From BRH-c54 sp032251145 (GTDB taxonomy: Bacteria; Bacteroidota; Bacteroidia; Flavobacteriales_E; Vicingaceae): a DNA stretch of 63,228 bases. The stretch lies in contig JAVVER010000006.1 of NCBI GenBank assembly GCA_032251145.1, positions 1-63,228 of the forward strand, written 5' to 3'. Position 1 is the first letter of the stretch, and every line of letters starts with the position of its first letter. Of this stretch, positions 50,924 through 58,601 are shown one piece after another. The notes beneath the pieces are model-generated. The model did no database searches and had not been told where the DNA came from. It worked only from the letters and a program-made list of their open reading frames with translations. The position numbers were made by a program, and so were the translations under genes.

Positions 50924-51997
50924 TTACCCAAATTTTAATGCAAATTCTTTCATTACATCCACCAATACTTGTACACTTTCTAAAGGCAACGCATTGTACA
51001 TAGAAGCTCTGTAACCACCAACATCTCTATGTCCTTTAATTCCGCTAATGTTGGCTGCTTGCCACATTTTATTGAATTCATCTGTTAAACTTTCATTTTT
51101 TAATACAAAAGTAGCGTTCATGTTAGAGCGATCAGCAACATTGGCTGTTCCTTCAAACAGTGGGTTAGCATCAATTTCGTTGTATAATAAATCTGCTTTT
51201 TGCTGGTTAACATTTTCTATCCATTCTACACCACCATTATCTTTTAACCATTGTAAAGTAAGCATGGAAACATAAATAGGGAATACAGGTGGGGTGTTAA
51301 ACATCGATTCTTTTTTGATGTGTGTTTGTAAATCTAACATGGTAGGAATAACTCTTCCTGTTTTTCCTAAAGCACTGTCTTTAACAATGTATAAGGTAGT
51401 TCCAGCAGCTCCCATATTTTTTTGAGCTCCCGCATAAATCATATCAAACTGTGAAACATCAATTTTTGTACTAAAAATATCTGAAGACATATCTGCAATA
51501 ATTGGAATACGACTAATAGGGATATTTTTGAATTGAGTTCCAAAAATAGTGTTATTGGTAGTAATATGTAAATAATCGGCATCACCCGGAATTTGATATT
51601 TTTTAGGAATGTAATTGAAGTTTTTGTCTTTTGAGCTAGCAATTTCATGCACAGTTCCCATTTTCTGGGCTTCTTGTATTGCTTTGCTTGCCCAAACGCC
51701 CGTGTTTACGTAGGCAGCAGAGCCATTTTCTTTCATAAAGTTGAAAGGAACTTTTAAAAATCCTAAGCTGGCACCACCTTGAAGAAATAGTATGGAATAA
51801 CCATCTGGAACGCCTAATAGTTCTTTTACCAAAGCCTGAGCTTTTTCCATTACTTCAACAAAATCTTTACTTCTGTGAGAAATCTCTATTAAAGAAAGAT
51901 TTAAGTTATTGAAATTAATTACTGCTTCTGAGGCTTGTTTTAACACTTCTTGAGGCAAAACACATGGTCCTGCACTGAAATTATGAACTTTAGACAT
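50924..51997 (-). CDS. serC: phosphoserine aminotransferase
   Basis: A 357-residue PLP enzyme converting 3-phosphohydroxypyruvate and glutamate to phosphoserine. NFSAGPCVLPQEVLKQA opens the protein; SHRSKDF binds phosphate; PLP Lys in YAGAQKNMGAAGTTLYIV (about 195); and GHRDVGGYRASMYNALP at the C-terminus is diagnostic. Length normal. With serA it supplies serine; phosphoserine phosphatase is not in the window. A TACCTTTG box lies 36 bp upstream. Confidence 0.95.
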   Translation of the reverse strand: MSKVHNFSAGPCVLPQEVLKQASEAVINFNNLNLSLIEISHRSKDFVEVMEKAQALVKELLGVPDGYSILFLQGGASLGFLKVPFNFMKENGSAAYVNTGVWASKAIQEAQKMGTVHEIASSKDKNFNYIPKKYQIPGDADYLHITTNNTIFGTQFKNIPISRIPIIADMSSDIFSTKIDVSQFDMIYAGAQKNMGAAGTTLYIVKDSALGKTGRVIPTMLDLQTHIKKESMFNTPPVFPIYVSMLTLQWLKDNGGVEWIENVNQQKADLLYNEIDANPLFEGTANVADRSNMNATFVLKNESLTDEFNKMWQAANISGIKGHRDVGGYRASMYNALPLESVQVLVDVMKEFALKFG

Positions 51998-52032
51998 AAA
52001 TAATTGATTTTTAAAAGTAATTGATTTTTCGA

Positions 52033-52040
52033 CAAAGGTA
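52033..52040 (-). promoter_or_regulatory. -7 box of the serC-led unit
   Basis: TACCTTTG on the minus strand matches TAnnTTTG, 36 bp before the serC ATG. It is the likely start of a transcript running through serC, the kinase-like gene, serA and possibly DUF1015. Confidence 0.5.
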
Positions 52041-52082
52041 GTATTAAAATCACCCTTTTAAAAAAAACTAAAGAGTTAATTT

Positions 52083-52970
52083 TTACCTTTTAATTGTGTT
52101 TTTAAAGCATAACTTTTTTAACCAATAATTGCTGTAAGTTATTTTTAAAATATCTTCAGCTTTTTGAGCTTTATCTATCAATATTCTTTGTTTATGATTG
52201 TTGGTTTTTTCATTCAAAAGCCCATGAGTTCCAAACGAAATGTCTATGTATTTTTCTATAAAAGAGAAAAAGTTATGGTTTAATTTTTTATCTGAATAAT
52301 GAAAAGCACAAACGGAATAATCTAAGTTAAATTGATTTTTTACTAGTTGGGATTCCAAAATTACTTGCTGCTTAAGTTGTTCTGAACCAATTTCATGATG
52401 ATTATAAATTAGTGAGCCAATTGTAAATCCGTTACTAATTAGTTCTTCAATTTTTTTTGATGTAAGAAAAGGCTGGTTTTCGGATAAATAATTATTCCAA
52501 TCAATAGAAAAAGTACGAGCAAGTTCATCCAATTCACTTTCTTGGTTGGGATGAAAATCTAAAACTGTATTAGTGTAAAGTTCATTACTTAGAATGTTCT
52601 TTTTAAATTCGAAAGGTAAAGAAACATTATTAATAGTTGAAGGAGCAACAAAAATAGTAGCGGGAATTTCATGTTCTTTTAAGATTGGAGCAATTTCTGA
52701 GTGAAGATTGTAGAATCCTTCATCAAATGTAAGATGAAAACTGTTTTTTTGAAAAGGAATGTTATTTTTTTTATGTTCCAATAATTCAGTTAAAGAAATA
52801 GGCTGAAAATGAGATAGTAAATAGGATAAGTCAGTTTTAAAATCGTTTAGAGTTTTGTGCTTGTGAACAAGGTGTAAAGGTGTTTTCTCAGAGATAAAAT
52901 GATAATAAGGAAAAATCACCTTATTGCCCGAAAGTTGTATCAGCTTTTCTTGCGAAACTAGATAACGCAC
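52083..52970 (-). CDS. polysaccharide deacetylase-like protein with altered metal site
   Basis: A 295-residue NodB-fold protein without signal peptide. It has FHLTFDEGFYNLHSEIAPIL (motif 1; residues 78-97) where the usual TFDDG is TFDEG, and FTIGSLIYNHHEI (motif 2; 182-194) where the first metal-binding His of the normal 'SHTxxH' is Leu187. The rest of the fold (IPATIFVAP; VCAFHYSDKK) is kept. The lost ligands suggest it is inactive or uses another mechanism; family members otherwise deacetylate glycans. It lies between serC and pdhB, transcribed alone. Confidence 0.7.
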   Translation of the reverse strand: MRYLVSQEKLIQLSGNKVIFPYYHFISEKTPLHLVHKHKTLNDFKTDLSYLLSHFQPISLTELLEHKKNNIPFQKNSFHLTFDEGFYNLHSEIAPILKEHEIPATIFVAPSTINNVSLPFEFKKNILSNELYTNTVLDFHPNQESELDELARTFSIDWNNYLSENQPFLTSKKIEELISNGFTIGSLIYNHHEIGSEQLKQQVILESQLVKNQFNLDYSVCAFHYSDKKLNHNFFSFIEKYIDISFGTHGLLNEKTNNHKQRILIDKAQKAEDILKITYSNYWLKKLCFKNTIKR

Positions 52971-53088
52971 AACTAAGTTAATATTTTCAATAATTTTATT
53001 AATGATACAATTGCTTGAGAGGATGAAAAATCAAAACCCAAAATTAGTTTTTATAATTAAAATCGCTAACAATTAAAAGTTAATTTAA

Positions 53089-53096
53089 TAATTTTG
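53089..53096 (+). promoter_or_regulatory. -7 box of pdhB
   Basis: TAATTTTG matches TAnnTTTG 89 bp before the start at 53186. The 215-bp gap upstream shows no other signal. Confidence 0.4.
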
Positions 53097-53185
53097 GCAA
53101 CCGAATTGATTTAGGTTTATAAAGTACAAGGTTGCTAACTATTAGTTCTCTTTAAACTATAAACTTTTAAACATATAAACATATT

Positions 53186-54163
53186 ATGAGAGAAATACAA
53201 TTTAGAGAAGCACTTAATGAGGCTATGAGTGAAGAAATGAGAAGAGATGAAAACATCTTTTTGATGGGGGAGGAAGTGGCTGAATATAATGGAGCATATA
53301 AAGTAAGTAAAGGGATGTTGGATGAGTTTGGAGCCAAAAGAGTTATAGATACACCCATTGCTGAAAATGGATTTACAGGTATTGCTGTTGGTGCAGCTAT
53401 GAATGGGCTTCGTCCTATAGTGGAATATATGACTTGGAATTTTTCGTTAGTAGCTATTGATCAAATCATTAATAATGCTGCTAAGATGTACAATATGTCT
53501 GGCGGACAATTACCAATTCCTATTGTATTTAGAGGAGGAACAGGTTCTGCAGGTCAGTTAGGAGCAACACATTCGCAAGATTTTGCGAATTGGTATGCCA
53601 ACTGTCCGGGGTTAAAAGTAATTCAGCCTTCAAACCCTTATGATGCAAAAGGCTTATTAAAAGCAGCTATTAGAGATAACGACCCAGTAATTTTTATGGA
53701 GTCGGAGCAAATGTATGGAGATAAAGGTGCAGTTCCTGAGGGAGAATATTTATTGCCTATTGGAGTGGCAGATGTGGTAAAAGAAGGAACAGATGTTACC
53801 ATTGCAGGCTTTGGAAAAATGATGAAATTGGTTAAAACTGCAGCTCAAGAATTAGCCAAAGAAGGAGTAAGTGTTGAAGTAATTGATTTAAGAACAGTTC
53901 GTCCGATTGATTATGCGACTATAATTAATTCAGTTAAAAAAACGAATAGGTTAGTTTGTGTGGAAGAATCATGGCCATTAGGCTGTATTGCTTCTGAAAT
54001 TGCTTTTAAAGTACAAAAAGATGCATTTGATTATTTAGATGCACCCGTTATAAGAGTTACAGGAGCAGATGTTCCTATGAGTTTTTCTCCACCACTAATA
54101 GAAGCTTATTTGCCTAATGTAGATAAAATTATTAAAGCTGTAAATCAGGTGATGTATAGATAA
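53186..54163 (+). CDS. pdhB: pyruvate dehydrogenase E1 component, beta subunit
   Basis: A 325-residue E1-beta chain. Start MREIQFREALNEAMSEEM; thiamine pyrophosphate-side Glu in IFLMGEEVAEYNGAYKVS; GFTGIAVGAAMNGLRPIVEY; PIVFRGGTGSAGQLGATHSQ; and IDLRTVRPIDYATI in the C-terminal domain. It works with an E1-alpha chain in the pyruvate dehydrogenase complex. No alpha subunit, E2 or E3 gene adjoins it in this window, so the subunits are encoded apart. It is followed by its own strong terminator. Confidence 0.94.
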   Translation: MREIQFREALNEAMSEEMRRDENIFLMGEEVAEYNGAYKVSKGMLDEFGAKRVIDTPIAENGFTGIAVGAAMNGLRPIVEYMTWNFSLVAIDQIINNAAKMYNMSGGQLPIPIVFRGGTGSAGQLGATHSQDFANWYANCPGLKVIQPSNPYDAKGLLKAAIRDNDPVIFMESEQMYGDKGAVPEGEYLLPIGVADVVKEGTDVTIAGFGKMMKLVKTAAQELAKEGVSVEVIDLRTVRPIDYATIINSVKKTNRLVCVEESWPLGCIASEIAFKVQKDAFDYLDAPVIRVTGADVPMSFSPPLIEAYLPNVDKIIKAVNQVMYR

Positions 54164-54186
54164 TTATATTTGTTTTCAAATAAAGG

Positions 54187-54217
54187 AAACACTTTTTTGA
54201 CATTCAAAAAAGTGTTT
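54187..54217 (+). terminator. pdhB terminator
   Basis: A 14-bp perfect stem (AAACACTTTTTTGA / TCAAAAAAGTGTTT) with a 3-nt loop, followed by T8, 24 bp after the pdhB stop. Confidence 0.85.
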
Positions 54218-54242
54218 TTTTTCTTTTATAGAATAAAATATA

Positions 54243-54250
54243 TATTTTTG
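54243..54250 (+). promoter_or_regulatory. -7 box of the pyrophosphatase-YceI gene
   Basis: TATTTTTG matches TAnnTTTG, 55 bp before the start at 54305 and just after the pdhB terminator, which leaves it as the only promoter signal for this gene. Confidence 0.5.
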
Positions 54251-54304
54251 CCGTCCTGAAAAAAATAGAAATACTAACATAATATAAATTTATAATAAAC
54301 AGAT

Positions 54305-57097
54305 ATGGATTCAATGATGATTTACTTGCCAATTATATTGGCTTTAGTTGGGCTAGCTTTTATGGCTGCAAAAAGAGCATGGGTGTTAAAACAAGATGCT
54401 GGTGATGGTAAGATGAAAGAAATTTCAGATTACATTTATGAAGGAGCTTTAGCATTCTTAAAAGCTGAATACCGATTATTAACTTTCTTCGTAATTGGAG
54501 CAAGTATCGTTTTGGCAGGAATATCTTTTATAGTTCCTACTACACATATATTAATAGTAGTTGCTTTTATTTTTGGAGCATTCTTTTCTGCATTAGCAGG
54601 AAATATGGGAATGAAAATAGCAACTAAAACTAATGTTAGAACAACACAAGCTGCTCGAACTAGTTTACCACAAGCATTAAAAGTTTCTTTTGGTGGCGGT
54701 ACTGTTATGGGTTTAGGTGTTGCAGGTTTAGCAGTATTGGGTTTAACAGGTTTCTTTATCATTTTATTTAATTATTTTATGAAAGGTGCATGGACTTCTA
54801 CAGAAGACATGACAATTGTATTGGAAACCTTAGCAGGATTTTCATTAGGAGCTGAATCTATTGCTTTATTTGCTAGAGTGGGTGGTGGTATTTATACCAA
54901 AGCTGCTGATGTTGGTGCTGATTTAGTTGGAAAAGTAGAAGCAGGAATTCCTGAAGATGATCCTCGTAACCCTGCAACTATTGCAGATAATGTTGGAGAT
55001 AATGTTGGTGATGTTGCTGGTATGGGAGCAGATTTATTTGGTTCTTATGTGGCAACTGTATTAGCTGCTATGGTATTGGGTAACTATGTTATTGAAGATA
55101 TGGGTGGAGCAATACAAGATGTGTTTGGAGGAATAGGTCCTATCTTATTACCAATGGCAATTGCTGGTTTTGGAATTTTGTTTTCTATTATAGGAACAAT
55201 GTTAGTGAAAATTAAAAATAACGATGCTAAAGAAAAACAAGTACAAGGAGCGTTGAATATCGGAAACTGGGTTTCTATTATATTAACGGCTATTTCTTGT
55301 TTTGTTTTAGTAAAATATATGTTGCCAGGAACGATGCAAATGGAATTCTTTGGTGAAGGTTTAAAAGAAATTTCTTCTATTAGAGTATTTTATGCAACTA
55401 TAGTAGGTTTAATTGTAGGTGGTGTTATTTCATCAGTTACAGAATATTATACAGGATTAGGAACAAAGCCTGTATTGGCAATAGTTCAAAAATCTTCTAC
55501 AGGAGCTGGAACTAATGTAATTGCAGGTTTAGCAACAGGAATGATTTCTACCTTTCCAACAGTACTTTTATTTGCTGGTGCAATTTGGGCTTCTTATGCT
55601 TTAGCTGGTTTTTATGGTGTGGCTTTAGCGGCATCAGCTATGATGGCTACAACAGCAATGCAATTAGCTATTGATGCTTTTGGTCCAATATCTGACAATG
55701 CAGGAGGTATTGCTGAAATGAGTGAATTACCCAAAGAAGTTAGAACACGTACTGATATTTTAGATTCAGTTGGTAATACTACAGCGGCAACAGGTAAAGG
55801 TTTTGCTATTGCTTCTGCAGCACTTACATCTTTAGCATTATTTGCTGCTTATGTTACTTTTACAGGAATTGAAGGGATTAATATTTTTAAAGCTCCTGTT
55901 TTAGCCATGTTATTTGTAGGTGGTATGATACCAGTAGTTTTTTCTGCATTAGCAATGAACTCTGTTGGAAAAGCAGCGATGGATATGGTATATGAGGTAA
56001 GACGTCAGTTTAAAGAAATACCTGGTATTATGGAAGGTACAGGTAAACCTGAATATGGTAAATGTGTTGACATATCTACCAAAGCAGCATTAAGAGAAAT
56101 GATGTTGCCAGGTATCTTAACTATTGGTTTCCCTATACTTATAGTTGTAATACCAATGTTATTCGGATATGATAATAAATTAATAGCAGAGATGTTAGGT
56201 GGTTACATGGCTGGGGTTACCGTATCTGGTGTGCTTTGGGCGGTTTTTCAAAATAATGCAGGTGGAGCATGGGATAACGCCAAAAAATCTTTTGAAGCAG
56301 GAGTAATGATTAATGGAGAAATGACTTACAAAGGTTCTGAAGCTCATAAAGCTGCAGTTACTGGAGATACTGTTGGAGATCCTTTTAAAGATACATCAGG
56401 ACCATCAATGAACATTTTAATTAAATTAACTTGCTTGATTGGTTTAGTAATAGCTCCAATTTTAGGTGGACATACTGAAGGTCATGGTGCAGAATCTGCT
56501 AAAACTGAGGTGGTAGCTAAAGAGCAAGTTGCTGAAAATGTATCTAAAGATATTAGTGAGTTACAAGGAGAGTGGATAGTTGACGAATCCCATGCCTATG
56601 TAGATTTCTCAATCAGACATTTACTAGCCACTTCTAAAGGAAGTTTCCAAAAAGTTACTGGTAATGTTAATTTTGATAATGAAAATACGGCAATAGAAAT
56701 AGTTATGGATGTTAATTCGATTTACACAGGAAATGAAAAAAGAGATAAACACCTTAGAAGTGATGAGTTTTTTGATTTAGAAAAATATCCAACTATTAAG
56801 TTTGTTTCAAATAATGTTGTTAAAACAGAAGAAGGATATACTGCAAATGGTAAACTTACTATGAGAGATGTTACTAAAGATGTTTCTTTTAACTTTGTTT
56901 ACTTAGGAAAACAAGATACACCATGGGGATTTCCTTCTGCTGCATTTAGCGGAACGTTAACAGTTAATAAAAATGATTTTGGTTTAACTTATGGCGGAGG
57001 AATTTTAGGAGAAGAGGTAACCGTAGAATTTTCTTTTGAATTAAATCCTAAACAAGAAGAAGAAGTAGAAGAAAATAACGAAGAAACTGCTGAATAA
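54305..57097 (+). CDS. hppA: K+-dependent membrane pyrophosphatase fused to a YceI domain
   Basis: A 930-residue protein. Residues 1-715 are an ion-pumping membrane pyrophosphatase with about 16 helices; catalytic motifs DVGADLVGKVEAGIPEDDPR, DNVGDNVGDVAGMGADLFGS and GNTTAATGKGFAIASAAL are present. Ala in the GNTTA position, where K+-independent enzymes have Lys, points to K+ dependence. Glu184 (GFSLGAESIALFARV) with Gly246 and Ala250 fits the flavobacterial proton-pumping pattern as I recall it. After a 35-residue acidic linker, residues 750-915 are a YceI-like lipocalin-fold domain (GEWIVDESHAYVDFSIRHLL ... LRSDEFFDLEKYPTIKFVS), then a Glu-rich tail. The normal C-terminus faces the periplasm, so YceI would be exported. 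A fusion is unusual. Confidence 0.93.
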   Translation: MDSMMIYLPIILALVGLAFMAAKRAWVLKQDAGDGKMKEISDYIYEGALAFLKAEYRLLTFFVIGASIVLAGISFIVPTTHILIVVAFIFGAFFSALAGNMGMKIATKTNVRTTQAARTSLPQALKVSFGGGTVMGLGVAGLAVLGLTGFFIILFNYFMKGAWTSTEDMTIVLETLAGFSLGAESIALFARVGGGIYTKAADVGADLVGKVEAGIPEDDPRNPATIADNVGDNVGDVAGMGADLFGSYVATVLAAMVLGNYVIEDMGGAIQDVFGGIGPILLPMAIAGFGILFSIIGTMLVKIKNNDAKEKQVQGALNIGNWVSIILTAISCFVLVKYMLPGTMQMEFFGEGLKEISSIRVFYATIVGLIVGGVISSVTEYYTGLGTKPVLAIVQKSSTGAGTNVIAGLATGMISTFPTVLLFAGAIWASYALAGFYGVALAASAMMATTAMQLAIDAFGPISDNAGGIAEMSELPKEVRTRTDILDSVGNTTAATGKGFAIASAALTSLALFAAYVTFTGIEGINIFKAPVLAMLFVGGMIPVVFSALAMNSVGKAAMDMVYEVRRQFKEIPGIMEGTGKPEYGKCVDISTKAALREMMLPGILTIGFPILIVVIPMLFGYDNKLIAEMLGGYMAGVTVSGVLWAVFQNNAGGAWDNAKKSFEAGVMINGEMTYKGSEAHKAAVTGDTVGDPFKDTSGPSMNILIKLTCLIGLVIAPILGGHTEGHGAESAKTEVVAKEQVAENVSKDISELQGEWIVDESHAYVDFSIRHLLATSKGSFQKVTGNVNFDNENTAIEIVMDVNSIYTGNEKRDKHLRSDEFFDLEKYPTIKFVSNNVVKTEEGYTANGKLTMRDVTKDVSFNFVYLGKQDTPWGFPSAAFSGTLTVNKNDFGLTYGGGILGEEVTVEFSFELNPKQEEEVEENNEETAE

Positions 57098-57153
57098 AAC
57101 TTTCAAAGCAACAAAACGCAAACATATTTTAATAAAAGTTTGTTTAATATATA

Positions 57154-57182
57154 AAATACGGCATAAGGCATATGCCGTATTT
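57154..57182 (+). terminator. terminator of the pyrophosphatase-YceI gene
   Basis: A 12-bp stem AAATACGGCATA/TATGCCGTATTT with a 5-nt loop, followed by T8, 56 bp downstream of the stop at 57097. Confidence 0.85.
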
Positions 57183-57464
57183 TTTTTGAATATAGTTTTT
57201 TATTACAAAAAAAAGTTAAAAGAATTTATATATAATGTAGCTTTGTATTTAGTTTGTTATTATAAGCAAAGTCAATATAGTATAACGTGGGGGAAGGAAG
57301 ATATTTTAGGGGTTATCTTTCTTAAAAACAGCTGGTTAGTATTTTTTTTACATTTAAAAAATGTTAAAAAAGAGTTATTTTTTAGAATTAAGATGATGTT
57401 TAGAGCAGAATAAATACATTTGTTGTTGATAATTAATACGCTATAAGAATATCAACAGCATGTT

Positions 57465-57481
57465 AATTGTTATTAACAATT
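57465..57481. promoter_or_regulatory. 17-bp palindrome upstream of the outer-membrane protein promoter
   Basis: AATTGTTA-T-TAACAATT, perfect arms, ending 21 bp before the -33 element. Could be a regulator site, but such AT palindromes also occur by chance in this sequence. Confidence 0.3.
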
Positions 57482-57502
57482 GTTAATAAAAAAAATAAAA
57501 AC

Positions 57503-57534
57503 TTGCACAATTAAAAAAAAATGTTGTAAGTTTG
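57503..57534 (+). promoter_or_regulatory. strong Bacteroidota promoter of the outer-membrane protein gene
   Basis: TTG (57503-57505) and TAAGTTTG (57527-57534; exact TAnnTTTG) are separated by 21 bp, the expected -33/-7 spacing. This is the best-formed promoter in the window and gives a leader of about 58 nt before 57598. It agrees with the even, abundant-protein codon use of the gene. Confidence 0.75.
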
Positions 57535-57597
57535 CCCCAGTTTTAAAAAAGTAAATAAATTAGAAATTAAATTTAAGTTTAACTAAAAACAATTAAA

Positions 57598-58488
57598 ATG
57601 AAAAAAAGAGTATTATTTGTAGCTTCTTTATTTTTAGCTACTGCGACTTTCGCACAAGATGGTTTAACATCAAAAAAAGGTGAAGCTTATTTACCAGAAG
57701 CTGGTGACTGGGCGTTAGGTTTTGACGCAGCTCCATTTATTGGTTATTTCGGTAACTTAGCTAATGGTGAAACTGGTAATTCTATGAATGCTGCATGGCT
57801 AGATGGTGCTAGAGCATCTATTGTTGGTAAAATGTTTAAAGATGAAACTACTGCCTACAGAGGTAGAGTGAGATTAGGCTTTGGAAGTACTTCTGCTGAC
57901 CAACTAGGTTTTTATGATCAAGATGCAGATCCAACAACTAACCAAATTGAATACACAAACACAGCTAAATCTAGTAACTTTAACTTAGTATTAGGTGGTG
58001 GTATCGAAAAAAGAAGAGGTAACACTAGAATTCAAGGGTATTATGGTGGTGAGTTATTAATCTCTTTATCATCTTTTAATCAAACTTGGGACTATGGTAG
58101 AGATTATACTGATAACTGGGCTGTAAATGAAGTAGCTCCAGTAGGAAATATTCAAGGTACTGCATTTGCTGAAAGAGTAACTGAAAGAAAAGCTGGTTCT
58201 ACTTTCGCATTCGGTTTAAGAGGTTTTGTAGGTGTTGAATGGTTCATCGCTCCTAAAGTATCTTTAGGTGCTGAGTACGGATGGGGATTAGGTTTCGCTT
58301 CTACAGGTGAAGGTGAAGAAACTATTGAATACTGGGGATTTGTAGAAAACTCTACTGCAACTGCACCATCTCTTCAATCTGAAACAATCAAAACTGGTGG
58401 TTCAAGTGCTTTCCAATTAGATACTGATAACAATGCTAACAGCATCTTCGGAGGTTCAGGACAAATTAACTTAATTTTCCACTTCTAA
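57598..58488 (+). CDS. outer-membrane beta-barrel protein
   Basis: A 296-residue exported protein. Signal peptide 1-19 (KKRVLFVASLFLATATFAQ), then alternating aromatic/polar strands (WALGFDAAPFIGYFGNL, RGRVRLGFGSTSADQLGF, FNLVLGGGIEKRRGNTRIQG, FGLRGFVGVEWFIAPKVSLG) and a C-terminal INLIFHF with final Phe, the signal for barrel insertion. The strong promoter and codon use point to high expression, as for major porin-like proteins. No specific substrate can be inferred. Confidence 0.85.
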   Translation: MKKRVLFVASLFLATATFAQDGLTSKKGEAYLPEAGDWALGFDAAPFIGYFGNLANGETGNSMNAAWLDGARASIVGKMFKDETTAYRGRVRLGFGSTSADQLGFYDQDADPTTNQIEYTNTAKSSNFNLVLGGGIEKRRGNTRIQGYYGGELLISLSSFNQTWDYGRDYTDNWAVNEVAPVGNIQGTAFAERVTERKAGSTFAFGLRGFVGVEWFIAPKVSLGAEYGWGLGFASTGEGEETIEYWGFVENSTATAPSLQSETIKTGGSSAFQLDTDNNANSIFGGSGQINLIFHF

Positions 58489-58512
58489 GAAGTAGAATTA
58501 ATAAACTAAAAA

Positions 58513-58540
58513 AAACCTTGAGATGTATTTCTCAAGGTTT
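58513..58540 (+). terminator. terminator of the outer-membrane protein gene
   Basis: An 11-bp stem AAACCTTGAGA/TCTCAAGGTTT with a 6-nt loop, then T8, 25 bp after the stop. On the other strand it would also follow uvrB. Confidence 0.85.
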
Positions 58541-58552
58541 TTTTTGTTGCCT

Positions 58553-58585
58553 AAACCTAACAGGTTTTTGAAACCTGATAGGTTT
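58553..58585. repeat. palindrome of the CCTGACAGGT family, downstream of uvrB
   Basis: AAACCTAACAGGTTT-TTG-AAACCTGATAGGTTT: two 15-nt arms with a 3-nt loop, the same layout and loop length as at 60668-60700 and 62641-62673. The arms hold a few mismatches. It lies 16 bp past the uvrB stop on the minus strand, so it may also aid termination. Confidence 0.65.
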
Positions 58586-58601
58586 TATAGTTTGTTAGGT
58601 T

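Larger units (their letters stand above)
57183..57597. other. 415-bp non-coding gap with the outer-membrane protein promoter
   Basis: AT-rich upstream region of the outer-membrane protein gene. It has a 17-bp palindrome AATTGTTA-T-TAACAATT (57465-57481) and a promoter at 57503-57534. A 75-codon frame at 57186-57413 begins inside the terminator's T run and has chance-like composition, so it is not called. Confidence 0.65.

Noticed and set aside
57186..57413. A 75-codon frame after the pyrophosphatase-YceI gene
   Set aside because: It begins in the T run of the terminator and has chance-like composition; no ribosome-binding or coding signature.
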